Of a stretch of 64,000 nt of DNA, positions 11,384 to 21,561 are shown one piece after another (the stretch's first letter is position 1; the number at the start of each line of letters is the position of its first letter). The notes under the pieces were generated by a model. It saw nothing but the letters and a program-made list of their open reading frames with translations. It had not been told where the DNA came from and ran no database searches. Origin of the DNA: Favolaschia claudopus. Its lineage: Eukaryota; Basidiomycota; Agaricomycetes; Agaricales; Mycenaceae. The stretch lies in the NCBI GenBank assembly GCA_037176885.1, contig JAWWNJ010000091.1:744001-808000 (forward strand), given 5' to 3'. The translations under genes were made by a program, and so were the position numbers.

Positions 11384-12247
11384 AATAATCCAAGGTCAAT
11401 CGTTTGCGTCATCTGAATGATGCAAGCAGCATATACATCGGACATTGGTATCTACATCACGGACTCTACACTGCACACGGACTTTGTTGTTGAATAAACA
11501 ATTGATTGTAACCCACGAATGGTCAATCTGAGGACCCTACACGCCCTAGGCCAATTTCTGAACACACCATCAAGCGTAGTCCCATCGACACGCTGCGTTC
11601 TCCGGATTTGCCATAAGCTATTCAGCCGTCGATTCGATAGTGAATGGTGGGATGAATGTGTGAGGTCGCCGAAGGTAATGCGGCATTTGCGCGACGGAAG
11701 TCCTTCCGTAAAGTATCGAAGCCCTCCTTCCTATTTGAGCTGCAAAGTGGTTGTTTGCCGCTATTTATTCTGTTCTTGCTCTGAACTTCATGGAGTCCAT
11801 CATCTGCTCACCCGACGCTACCAAATTCAATGTTCACCTTGCCTTTCAACAAATCTGATTATCTTGCTGTGCTTGATTCATATATTTATCTATGCTGCCA
11901 GGAAGACTTTGCAAGAAATCACGGCTTTCCGACTAATCAGGATCCACATTGGCAGCCATCTAGGACTTTGTTGGTTTTCATCGGGTGACTCTATTCGTAC
12001 TAGTATCCACGAGGACGGCTTTCAGGACACCTATTAATACGTATCACTAGCTGAGTTCTTTTGGCTTTTGCTTCGCAGTATTGCCCGTTTCCTCCGGCTT
12101 TTTGGCCGCCTCATTGGCTCCGTGGTATCTTTCACCTCTTAAACAACGTCAAACTCAGATCAACCTGCCCGCTTCGACGGTCATGAAAGTGTATAAAGGG
12201 TGGGCATTGTGAATTTGCCATGAAAAACACCCGCCTTGTCGCCGAAC
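11384..12247. other. Spacer between the two cerato-platanin genes
   Basis: Contains the 3' end of copy 1 and the promoter of copy 2. A 172-codon open frame (11519-12037) lacks codon bias, has no family resemblance and overlaps duplicated non-coding promoter blocks, so it is not called. The duplicated blocks end in a TATA box at about 12192. Confidence 0.55.
12192..12197 (+). promoter_or_regulatory. TATA box of cerato-platanin gene 2
   Basis: TATAAA, 50 nt before the ATG at 12248, within the block CATGAAAGTGTATAAAGGG shared with copy 1. Confidence 0.75.
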
Positions 12248-12781
12248 ATGAAGCTCTCTGGATTCTGCTCTCTCCTCGTATTCGCCGTCGCCGCTTTCGC
12301 AGAAGTCGTCAGTTACGATGGTGTATACGATTCCGCCTCAACCTCTCTGGACGTCGTCGTGCGTACTCATCAATTTCACCGCAGTTAAAAGAGCCTCATT
12401 TAACATTATGCACAGGCATGCTCCGACGAACTGGAGACCCAAGGATACTCGACGTTTGGCTCGCTACCCGCGTTCCCCTTCATTGGTGGAGCTGGTACAG
12501 TCGACAGCGCCGGCTCGACCAATTGCGGGACGTGCTGGCGATTGACTTACCCGAAGACAGGGAAGACAATCAATGTGCTCGCCGTCGACCACGCTGCGCC
12601 TGGGACCTTCAACATTGCGCTGAAGGCTATGAATAACTTGACGAATAACCAGGTATGCTTGCTCTCATCGACAATCATGATATCTCTTCAAGGCTCAAAA
12701 CACAAATCGCATCAGGCCGTGAAGTTGGGTAGAGTGACTGTGTCCTCTATTCAAGTCGCAAAATCCGCCTGCGGTCTCTAA
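12248..12781 (+). CDS. Cerato-platanin family secreted protein, copy 2
   Basis: Tandem paralogue of the gene at 10855. Three exons (12248-12358, 12416-12652, 12716-12781) with introns at exactly the same codons. The signal peptide is MKLSGFCSLLVFAVAAFA, and mature motifs include SYDGVYDSASTSLDVVACSD, NCGTCWRLTY and VDHAAPGTFNIALKAMNNLT, ending in SACGL. The second-exon loop differs from copy 1 (three residues shorter, IGGAGTVDSAGST against VGAVGAIEGYNSV), which could alter ligand binding or elicitor properties. The TATA region is conserved between the copies, so they may be co-expressed. Confidence 0.95.
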
Positions 12782-13367
12782 ATCAACTTCAAAGTCGGCT
12801 CTTTATAGTCTGATAGTTGTGCTAGTGTAACAATCCTTCTACACTGCACACGAACTGTGTTGTTGAGTAATGAAATAGAATGTGGAATAATGCAATGGAG
12901 TGTATTGAAATCAGAGCCCAGCCCTGCGACGATTCTATGAGAGTGAAGTACATAATTTAATTGTGCGGGTCTCTAGTACACAAAACAAGTGATATGATAA
13001 TGTAAGTACAGGAATAAGACAAGAATAAGGAGAAATGAGAGATGATGACGATGATGCGTGCCTATGTTCGATGTAATTGTAACAGAGTAAGGAGAAATGA
13101 TTTTGATTCGAGGGAGAGGACGCTCGATATGTTGTTGCATGGGAGCAAGGTTCATGTGAAGGAGTGAGACGCATGTGGGGCATGTAGATAGCAGCGAAAG
13201 CGACGAGACATATTGTGACAGAGAAAAGGAGTCATTGCAGGAATCAAAAGAACGAGACAGTGAGATGTGTGTGTGTCAAACGAATGGATGAATAAAAATG
13301 CAGGAGACGATGCCGGTGTGTATAGTACAATATAAAAGAGAGACAATGAGAAGATAGATGGACACGC
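12782..13367. other. Intergenic between convergent genes
   Basis: About 590 bp of A/G-rich plus strand with many short purine runs and no credible coding exon. It holds the 3' ends of cerato-platanin copy 2 and, on the other strand, the cyclin gene. Confidence 0.5.
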
Positions 13368-15163
13368 TCACTCCTCGAGCATCATAACTTCCATGGCGCC
13401 TCCGTGAAGTTGTACCTTCGCCCACTCGACCGCAAACTTGGACGCCTTGAGAAACTTCCGATGCGAGTATTTCTTGTAGACGTATTGGCTTGTAAAGTTG
13501 CGTTCGGCGAGCTTCTCCACCAACATCTCATGCCCCTGCATCACCTGCTCCTCCGTGTACCCAGAGTAGTAGACAAACGCTTCGTTCTAAAAAAGGAAAG
13601 TATCAGTAATTGCCAAATTGGGAACGAATTTGAAAAAAATGAAAAACGACTTGCCCAGTCGCCATCAAGCATCCTTCGCGCTGAGTACATGCCCACAGCA
13701 GCGATGAGACTCGGCTTCGCCCGCAGGAATTTATAGTCCAAGAGCGTCACCTCGGTGAGGAATTTGCTCAAAGTTCTCGTCTGAATGTCATAGTCATCGG
13801 CTTTGCTGATTTTGCGCATCCAGCTGTAAGGCGAGCAGTAGTGCGAGATTCGGAACTCGAGGGTCTGCAGCATAATGCGTTCGCCCTTGAGTATCTCCTC
13901 CTTGCTGTACCCGTTCTCGGCCATGTAGACAAACTCCTCCACTGACGGCGCGAGAATCTCTTCGTATTTTGCTGCGATGAACATGGCCGTGATCCCGACG
14001 AGTTGCAGCTTGATCAGCGAGACAGCGCGGTGGGTCAAGAACCGATCAACGATATTGATTGCAATCCAGAGAGTCTCGGGTAGCATGTGGTACCGGAGAT
14101 GGACTTGCAACAACCAGTCGACGAGGGTCTGGCGCATCGCCCAGGTAATTTCGTTTTGGTGGGACATATAATCTGCATTAGGCATCATTTGGTCCTAGCA
14201 AAACGATGTTAGACGAACGCTTCGAAAGAACCAAACCAGACATCTACCTCGAGGTCGTTCATATATTCAAAAATGTCCTCCGCATACTCCGACACCATGT
14301 TGGTGTCATAGATATCAACATCGTCCTGGAAAGTGTCGCGAATCGCTTGAACTTCCTTCTGGTATTGAAGTTTACGCTCCGTTGAAACATCTGGCCAGAC
14401 TCGGGCAGGCTTTGCGGCCTTCTCGGTTTCCTCTTCGAGTTCTAATTGGTCCTCATCGCTATCGTCCATCGGTTCTACCTCTTCCTCTGAATCGACTTCC
14501 TCGTCTTCTAGCTCGACCGGCGCGGCAAGGTCCTCCTCAACGTCCATGGACATCCGCTCTTCCTGGTGGCGAACATCGTCGTCGTCATCTTCGGAGGCGG
14601 CTAGGACAGGCGGAGGTTCGACGCGAATGGGCCGTCTGGTGTTTGCCAAGACGGGTATCGTCTGACGCAATGGGCGGGATAGAGGAGCACGAGCGGGGAC
14701 TACGTTGGCTACAGGGGGAGCCACTTGACTTCTGCCAGGACCGAGAGGTACGCGCTGGGCGAGGATGGTGGTGGAATCGGAACGGAGACGCTTGACGCCA
14801 GTCTCTGGCTTGTCGGTGCCAGCGGCGAGCTTGTGGAGAGTATCCTGAGCGAGACATGTCAGCCACCATGATATTAAGGAGAACAAGGATAAACGCACTT
14901 TTCTGTTGAGGGCAACCTCACTCAGAACGGTTCGTGACTGGGCAGTCTTCGCGGTGATGAGCTCCTTCGGCACGAAACGCGATGCCCCGGGGGGGACGAT
15001 GCCAGAAGGCTGGCGAGCGTGTCTGCTGGTGGCATTTTCGTCTACCTTTGAGCGTTGGACTGGGCGAGCACGAAGGGGGAGCTACAGAGCGTCAATGAGC
15101 AGTGTAGACGATGGGGAGTGGCCTGAATGGTATGAAACTTACGCGGACATTGGTGGTGGCCAT
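13368..15163 (-). CDS. G2/mitotic-specific B-type cyclin
   Basis: Regulatory subunit of the mitotic cyclin-dependent kinase. Five exons (15163-15143, 15081-14899, 14844-14248, 14194-13655, 13586-13368). The N-terminus carries a destruction-box-like RTVLSEVALN (RxxLxxxxN) for APC/C-dependent turnover, followed by a long acidic stretch. The cyclin box begins near NADYMSHQNEITWAMRQTLV and contains the diagnostic DWLLQVHLRYHMLPETLW, then LVGITAMFIAAKYEEI. The C-terminal cyclin fold includes LDYKFLRAKPSLIAAVGMY and a YYSGYTEEQ helix. Length and order match fungal Clb/Cdc13-type cyclins. The last intron (13654-13587) has a GC donor (GG|GCAAGT). The first exon codes for only seven residues. Confidence 0.95.
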
Positions 15164-15423
15164 TTGGGAGTTACTGTGTGGATGTGGTGGAGGAGAAAGA
15201 GAGAGTCGAAGGCAGAATCGTCCGCGGAACCAAAGCTCGTTCTTGACCGTCAGCCACCAAAGTTCGAATTGCCTTGTGACCGTGACCGTCACCACAAAGA
15301 AAGCAACCACAAACAACACGAACACGAACTCACATGGCCGTGAGATCGGATGTCGGCCCGGTCCGCGAAAGTTTCAAGTACAATTTCCTTGAATTACACG
15401 AATAGTCTACTGTACAACATTAA

Positions 15424-16476
15424 CTACGTCCCAGAAGCAGACATTGGCATTCCAATCCCCGCGCGCCGACTCGTAGCCGTTATCTCGAGAGGAGCAGTGA
15501 GGCGTATGCGACCTTCGTCCTGTTCAGACGAGTCTTCCCCCAGCGACGACCCAGGCACCCAACCTTGTGCCAGCAGAAGACGGTGACCAACATTGGTAGT
15601 AGGGAGAGGAGTGGGCGGCTGCGATACCGTCACTGCAGGGGGCGGATCCCAAGGTGCGGACGGCGGAGGCGGTTCAGCAGGCGTAGAAGCAACCGCTGCG
15701 CGTGCTCGCAGAGGAGGGGGAACACCTGGAGCATCGAGACGCGAGGTAGGATACAGGGAGCGTCGACGAGCTGAGCGATCTGCGTAGCTAGTCCCCTCAC
15801 TTCGAATAGGTCCAGCACTCGAGGTCAACAAACGTTGCTTAAGCATTGTGAGAGCCTTCTTGGGGTCAACGGAGGCTGGCGGACGATATCCAGCATCTGG
15901 TTCGGGGATTTTGGCAGCCTTTCTCTTGTGTAGAGTTTGGAAAAGCGGAATCTCGTTTTCAGAAGTCGACCAGCAGTCATCGCAAGGGCTTTGCAACGGA
16001 TGTATATGGACCAGAAAAGTTGTGTTCCCAATGGCCAGTGTGTCAAAGTGATGCAATTGTCGGGGAAGACTCGCGACTCTAGGTTTGGAGAGTCTGATGG
16101 CTGTTGATGAGGACTGAGGCTGAAGAAAGGTGCCGTGCTTTGAGCCCATGTCAACAATTGAATAATTATCGCCATCCATGTATATGGTCGCATGTAGTTT
16201 TGAAACCTCCATCTCCTTCAACCGAACTCGGGGGATATCCAGCGCCACAGCTGGATCTCTTCCAAACTGTAGCTCGGTATAACCGTCACCTATGACCAGA
16301 TTCTGCTTCACGGGGAGGACAGTACTGCGTAGAACGACAAGCCGAAGACCGCAAGCAAGCGATCCCGCATCTGACTTCTTTTGTGGGTCTTCTGAGTCTC
16401 CAGGCCATTCATATGCGGGGTGATAGTCAGGTGGAGGGGAGGGGGACCGAAAACGGCGGAGCGGTGTGGCTTCCAT
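15424..16476 (-). CDS. FHA and G-patch domain protein (AGGF1-like)
   Basis: Single exon of about 350 residues. The start at 16476 (MEATPLRRFRSPSPPP) is the first ATG that gives a plausible N-terminus. An FHA domain spans about residues 40-155 and shows the core signatures (QFGRDPA, then SKLHATIY, then GSKHGTFL), so it should bind phosphothreonine. A G-patch follows near residue 300 (VGHRLLLAQGWVPGSSLG), a motif that in many proteins activates DEAH RNA helicases. The FHA plus G-patch order is that of the AGGF1-like family, pointing to a nuclear role in RNA processing or signalling. It is divergent from the XLF gene, with start codons 284 bp apart. Confidence 0.85.
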   Translation of the reverse strand: MEATPLRRFRSPSPPPDYHPAYEWPGDSEDPQKKSDAGSLACGLRLVVLRSTVLPVKQNLVIGDGYTELQFGRDPAVALDIPRVRLKEMEVSKLHATIYMDGDNYSIVDMGSKHGTFLQPQSSSTAIRLSKPRVASLPRQLHHFDTLAIGNTTFLVHIHPLQSPCDDCWSTSENEIPLFQTLHKRKAAKIPEPDAGYRPPASVDPKKALTMLKQRLLTSSAGPIRSEGTSYADRSARRRSLYPTSRLDAPGVPPPLRARAAVASTPAEPPPPSAPWDPPPAVTVSQPPTPLPTTNVGHRLLLAQGWVPGSSLGEDSSEQDEGRIRLTAPLEITATSRRAGIGMPMSASGT

Positions 16477-16760
16477 GGGCAGTCCGAGTTTAACGCGTCT
16501 AGTTAGAGTGCAGGACGCGATAAGGGGGCCTCGTTTTGATACACGATGACCGTTCAGGATCATGCCTGTTCGGCAACTCCCGGCGACGTGGTCCCGTGCA
16601 TTTCTCCCTTTCAATTCACACTCGCAGCCTTGTTGGTCCTCTTCTCAGTCCTTCACCCCATTCACCTCTCGCATTACCACCCACAACGCGTCACTAAAGT
16701 GCTGATACTTGAGGCCAAAGGCTCCATTCGTACGCAGGGTCTTTGCAGGTCCCAATTCCA

Positions 16761-18394
16761 ATGGAACAGTTCTCAGAGGTACAACGCCGCCTGCTCGTCG
16801 AGTTCAACTCGTGTTCACTGCGGTCCGTGTACTATAGGAAAATGCAAAGCTTCTTCTGTCCAAAGAGTGGCTTGTTAAGAATAACGACTCGACGCCCTAT
16901 CTCTTCGTTCGTGTTGTTTCATTCAATCCCAGTCTTACGCAACATTCGACGCGTCGTTTTCTATACAGAAGTGTCATTTTTCCACAGTCGACCTGTCGTG
17001 TTTCATCCTAGTCACCGATACCAAGACTGTATGGACTGAAGGTGATCTTGCTGGTCAGGCTCAAAGTCCAGCACATCTTACTCCAGCTTCGAGTGTTAAA
17101 CAGCAAACAACTCGCTCGCAGATGGCGATCTTGCAACCCTAATAACAGCCCAGAATTTCCCCGAGAAGAAGACGAGGAGGAATGGAGAATCAACATCATT
17201 GAACTTCTTTCTAGAGCCCACACACTTGGAGGGATCGAGCAATTATCATTTGATGTAGTCGAATCGATCTACGCGGTAAGTCGGATTGCCCTGGGTATCC
17301 ACAGCCGAACCATATTCGCGTTTTGTTATACTCTACGTAGGACCTCGCTATCGAGCTCGAGTGTGAAGCTTTCAAATGGAGGTGGGAAACGTGCTTGCAA
17401 GGTGGCCGGCAGTCCGCCGAGCTGATATCGAGGCACCTTGTTCTGCCTCTCATCAGCCTTAACCATCTGGCGTTCACTTCTGCCGTCGGTGAATCTTCCG
17501 AGACCGATCTGGAAAAGGTTGGGAGAGAGTTCGGTATCTTGAAAGTCTGTTTTTTGACGATTAGTACACAGGCTGTTGACAAGGTGGGACGCACGGCACG
17601 GCGCTCTGTGGACACACATGTCAAAAATACAATGGCCAAACCTCGGTTGGCTACTGCATTGAGGCGAATAACGGCAATGTTCAATTTTGAGAGCAACTTG
17701 CGTCAGTAATATCACTATTTTGAACTTGCGATGCATTTATCTAAAACCTTTCTATCTCCGACGTCGGCAGCACCAATACAGCTGAGCACCGAAACTCCCG
17801 AACTTCAAGCGCCAATAGGACAAACAAAAGCACGAGAGCCATCTCCCAAACCGTCACCCGTTCCATTTAAACGCCGAAACCCTCCTCCAGATCCCATCGT
17901 AAGTCGTCAGTTGCTCTACTTGTGAATACCCCGGCTCAAGTCCCGAGATCCAGCCTACCACGCCCCCTGTCCCCGCAAAAATCGCCCAGTCACCCTCTCC
18001 TAGCCCCAAAATCCCGGTCAAGGTGGAGGAGGATTCGGTCACTGAAGATGAATCCGACGCAGCTCCCCCTTTTGTCCCAACCAAAGGTAAAACTCGAGCC
18101 GTTTCGCCGGATTCGTCGTCGCCTGCAAAACCTCCAAGCCCTCCTCCGAGGGCTGAATCATCATCCCCGCCACCACCTCCCAAACCTTCCAAGCCGCTCA
18201 GCAGAGCGAAAGTACCGTCATCCGACTCCGATTCGTCCCCTCATCGGCCTGTCAAAAAGGCCAAACCACCTCTCTCTAGCGATGAAGACAGCGAGGCAGA
18301 ACGTAAGAAACGCCTGGCAAAAGCTACGAGCGGAGCAGGTGGAGCGGCCAGAGGTACAAGGCAGCCCATCAAACGCGGGGGTAAGCGATTTTGA
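16761..18394 (+). CDS. XLF/Cernunnos homologue, NHEJ factor
   Basis: Non-homologous end-joining factor that bridges XRCC4-ligase IV filaments. The first exon codes only MEQFSE (16761-16778). Exons 16838-16912, 16969-17041, 17094-17275 and 17341 onward rebuild an XLF head domain: AKLLLSKEWLVK, then CFILVTDTKTVWTEVL, then LARRWRSCNP. FKWRWETCLQ and SAELISRHLVLPLISLNHL match the conserved core and the start of the coiled coil. The C-terminal third is disordered, rich in Ser/Pro/Asp/Glu, and ends in RGGKRF. That basic cluster with a terminal Phe resembles the C-terminal Ku-binding motif of animal XLF. XLF is highly divergent in fungi, so the call rests on several spaced motifs, not one domain hit. 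Small exons make automatic annotation likely to fail here. Confidence 0.85.
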
Positions 18395-20504
18395 GGAATC
18401 AGGAAGTACATGTATGTATTGTTATAGTAAGATAGGTAGAAGAACATGTTAGTACGAAGCGGTGTTGTACAATGTACATGTATCACGTATATGAAAGCCA
18501 GAATGGCCGCGCCAACGCTAACGCCTGCTACGACGGCCGACTGCAGCATCCCATTGCTCTGCTTTATGGCGTTCGCACATCGGCCGGAACAAGTTCATGA
18601 TTCGTCTCGTTTCTACCGGTACCTGACGAAAAGTTTCGATTAGAGACCGGCAAAGGTGGAATCGTGACCCTCAGACCGTTGGACACCGACACCAGGCTCT
18701 ATGTGCGTGGGCAGTACTAAAGGAATTGAGTGTACTTGTATTGAGATGTGGTTTTGAGGTACAAACCTGGCTCCACAATCAGGTCTGCCACAGTCTATTC
18801 TATATCAAGAATAAGGACTTGTGTTTCAACAAAAGCGCATTTCGGGCAGAATTACCTTTCGCCAGGGTAGATGACTTCAAAACAACCGCATCCTTGGTAA
18901 ATGTTTCCGTAGCTAGAGAAAGGATGAGAAACTGGTTCATTCTTGTGCAAAGAAAGACAATCACAGTTCTTGTTGACACATGGCTATAGAAGGAATTAGC
19001 AAGATCAACGGCGGATGATAGATAGAGCACCTGAAAAGACTAGGATTGAATAGTTGGGGAGCGGAATTGATTGAGCAGCGACTTGTTCTCTTAGCGTACT
19101 TATACCTTTTTCTTCCTATCGTGTACCATTGACGTGGTCATGAGCCGCTTATTGAACGAAGATCTACGCCCTCGAACATTCTCGTTATCTGAATCTGAGA
19201 AGCCAAATCGGTATTCCAAGTATGAACGAGAGATGAGCGCTAACAGCCACCTGGTCCCGGCACGGATCGCTTTGAGGTACCGAGAACCGGTCTGGTGGTC
19301 TACGAGTTCCGCCTGGACCGGCCACGAGTTTGAACCAACGGTAAGTAATCTTTGGCTGGGGTGGTTGAGGTGTCTTGTGAGGCAAGCCGTAGCATCTTGA
19401 GCGTTGAATGATCTGGGACAACATTGCTCAGTATGGAACAATACTGAAAGGACGTAAATTGTCTGATGTTCTAAGGATGAAGAGTAATCCAAGTTTTTGG
19501 TCGCTAGAAGAGCGCCACATCTCCAAGAAATTGGTTTGTCACAGCTATAGTATAGGTTTGCAATACCCGCGGACAGGGAAAAAAGTAGCACTAGTTGCTG
19601 CCGTGGTGATGCTGGTTGTATGGCCCGGGGGTTCTCGACGAGTTGTTTCGACCGGCTAACATGTAGAACTGATGGAGATGGCTGGAACAAAGCGTGGAAT
19701 CGGATGACAGCATAGCCACGGTTTGTGAAAGTCGAAAAAGACTATGAACGAGATGCACAGAGGACGCAAGGAATAGCACACCACCGGAACCAGTTTCCAA
19801 AGTCGTCGAGCGCAAGAGAAGCCTGGAAAGCGGTGGTGGGCAAGTCCACGTGCTGTTCCTCGATCAGAAAGCTGCCAGACAGGCTTGCAAGTTCCCAAAT
19901 AGATATCGCAAGGCACGAAAGAAATACTTGTTTTGATCAAGGTTAGACATTGGTCGATGAAGCGCTGAGAAGAATAAACCATGTTGGGCATAGATGAAGG
20001 TCACATTTTCGGTAGCAGTGACGTCGAAAGAATCCGTAGTAGCAAAAGAAAGACATCTAGACGATCTGTTGGTTTGCACAGCGAGTAAAGTGAAACAGGC
20101 ATGGGGCTTGAGATCATCAAGACAAAATCGAGTTGTTGCCAGTGGTGCTGCACATCGATGTCCCAAGAACTATGGATGAAAGAAGAGAGCTCTGTAGGCC
20201 CAATCAGATGTCCCGGCTGGTCGTTTTCGGAAACATTCTTTCCCCATGTCTGAATTGACGGCTGGCGACGACAAGCCATTACGGTCTTGATAGATAGAGC
20301 CCGGAAGTACTGTGCACTTCTTGTCACCAACTCCGCGATGTTGTTTGCGTTTTCCTTGGCTTCCTACTGCGGAAACGCATAGTCAACGCCAGGCTGGACA
20401 AGTGGGTGAGGTTACAGGTAGAGGGAAGAAGAACACGGACATGAGCGTGACTAACGCCGTATCACGTCACGTTAGGGCGCGTCTTGGACTCTGCAATCAC
20501 CCTT
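18395..20504. other. Intergenic, about 2.1 kb, no supported gene
   Basis: Open frames on both strands (for example 19134-19400 plus, 19100-19690 minus) overlap each other, lack recognisable motifs and cannot be extended by good splice sites. I see no tRNA, no clear repeat and no transposase remnant. Confidence 0.45.
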
Positions 20505-21501
20505 ATGCAGCCAGATGATGAATTGGCGGTGAGGCCTCGCCCCTCCCCACATCTCTTTTCAAGCTGAACATGCGTAGGCTGCCTTGTCCCAGTCCTTCGT
20601 CTCCTCCCCCTCGCTTCTTCCTCCGGATCCGCAAGGCACCAATCCTCAATTAAATACTGACGCCGTCTCCGTGCCCTCGACGTCTACAGAAGACTCTTCC
20701 ACGTCATCGGACTCAGCCGACAGTGCTTTCCAATCAGAGTACGACCAACAAGTGGAATCATGGCGGGCACAATCCGCCGAAGCACGGCAGAAAGCGGAGA
20801 AGGAGCGCGAGCGGTGGGAAGGCATACGTGCTGCAGAGAAGCAGGAGGCCGCTCTTCGGAAAGCAGCATTACCTTCGGATGCGAGCATTAGTGGTGAAAG
20901 TGAACATGGGTGGGAGACCGTCGGCCCCGGCGGAAAGTCTAAGGCACCCCCGAGATTGTCTTCTCCCAGTCCTGCTGACAGTCGTGATCTGGTAACGGGC
21001 GAACCTCAGAAACACGTAGGTTCAGCTGTTGAATTTGTTCCACTCTTTCTGATCACTTCTCTCAAATAGGACGCCCCACTGGCGACGATCGAGGTTCCCA
21101 AATCCCAGTCGGCCGATGAATCTCAAAAATGGGAGGAGCTATCCGATCCTCTCACTTCCTCGTTCCCTTCCATGTCTTTCCCAGATCGAACCAACACCCC
21201 TTCACCTCATCCTCCCCCACCTGCACCTCTAGAATCTGCCACACTCGCCATATTTGACTCTTCTCTCTCCACCCGGACGCGGTTCACTGCGCTGTTTTCA
21301 TCATTAGCGATCAACTTGCTCCTACCCTTCGTCAACGGAGTTATGCTTGGTTTTGGAGAAATCTTCGCGAAAAACATCGTATTGGAATACTTTGGATGGA
21401 AACCTTTGTCTCCACCGGGCACCGTCGCAGCTTCCACAGGGCTTGGGGCCACCTTGCGACCTTCGGAGCGGACTAGCAGTAGTAGCAGTCGCGGCAAATG
21501 A
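20505..21501 (+). CDS. TOM13/Mim1-like mitochondrial outer-membrane import protein
   Basis: Predicted subunit of the MIM complex, which inserts alpha-helical outer-membrane proteins and helps assemble TOM. Three exons (20505-20528, 20578-21015, 21070-21501). The start MQPDDELAAALSQS is obtained only with the short first exon, because the second exon has no ATG in the right place. The N-terminal two thirds are hydrophilic and Ser/Pro/Glu-rich. The C-terminal part holds one membrane segment in the TOM13 signature (SLAINLLLPFVNGVMLGFGE, then IFAKNIVLEYFGW), with the GxxxG-type spacing used for oligomerisation. It is much longer than yeast Mim1 because of the N-terminal extension. Its stop lies 60 bp from the stop of the convergent gene. 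Confidence 0.85.
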
Positions 21502-21561
21502 CGAAGTACTGTATGGTTCGTAAAATTATAGCAGCTTAATCCGCACATGTCCCGGGATAAG

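Noticed and set aside
11519..12037. 172-codon plus-strand open frame between the cerato-platanin genes
   Set aside because: No motif, no codon preference, and it overlaps duplicated non-coding promoter blocks.
19100..19690. 196-codon minus-strand open frame
   Set aside because: Overlaps an equally open plus-strand frame, has no recognisable domain and no supporting splice partners.
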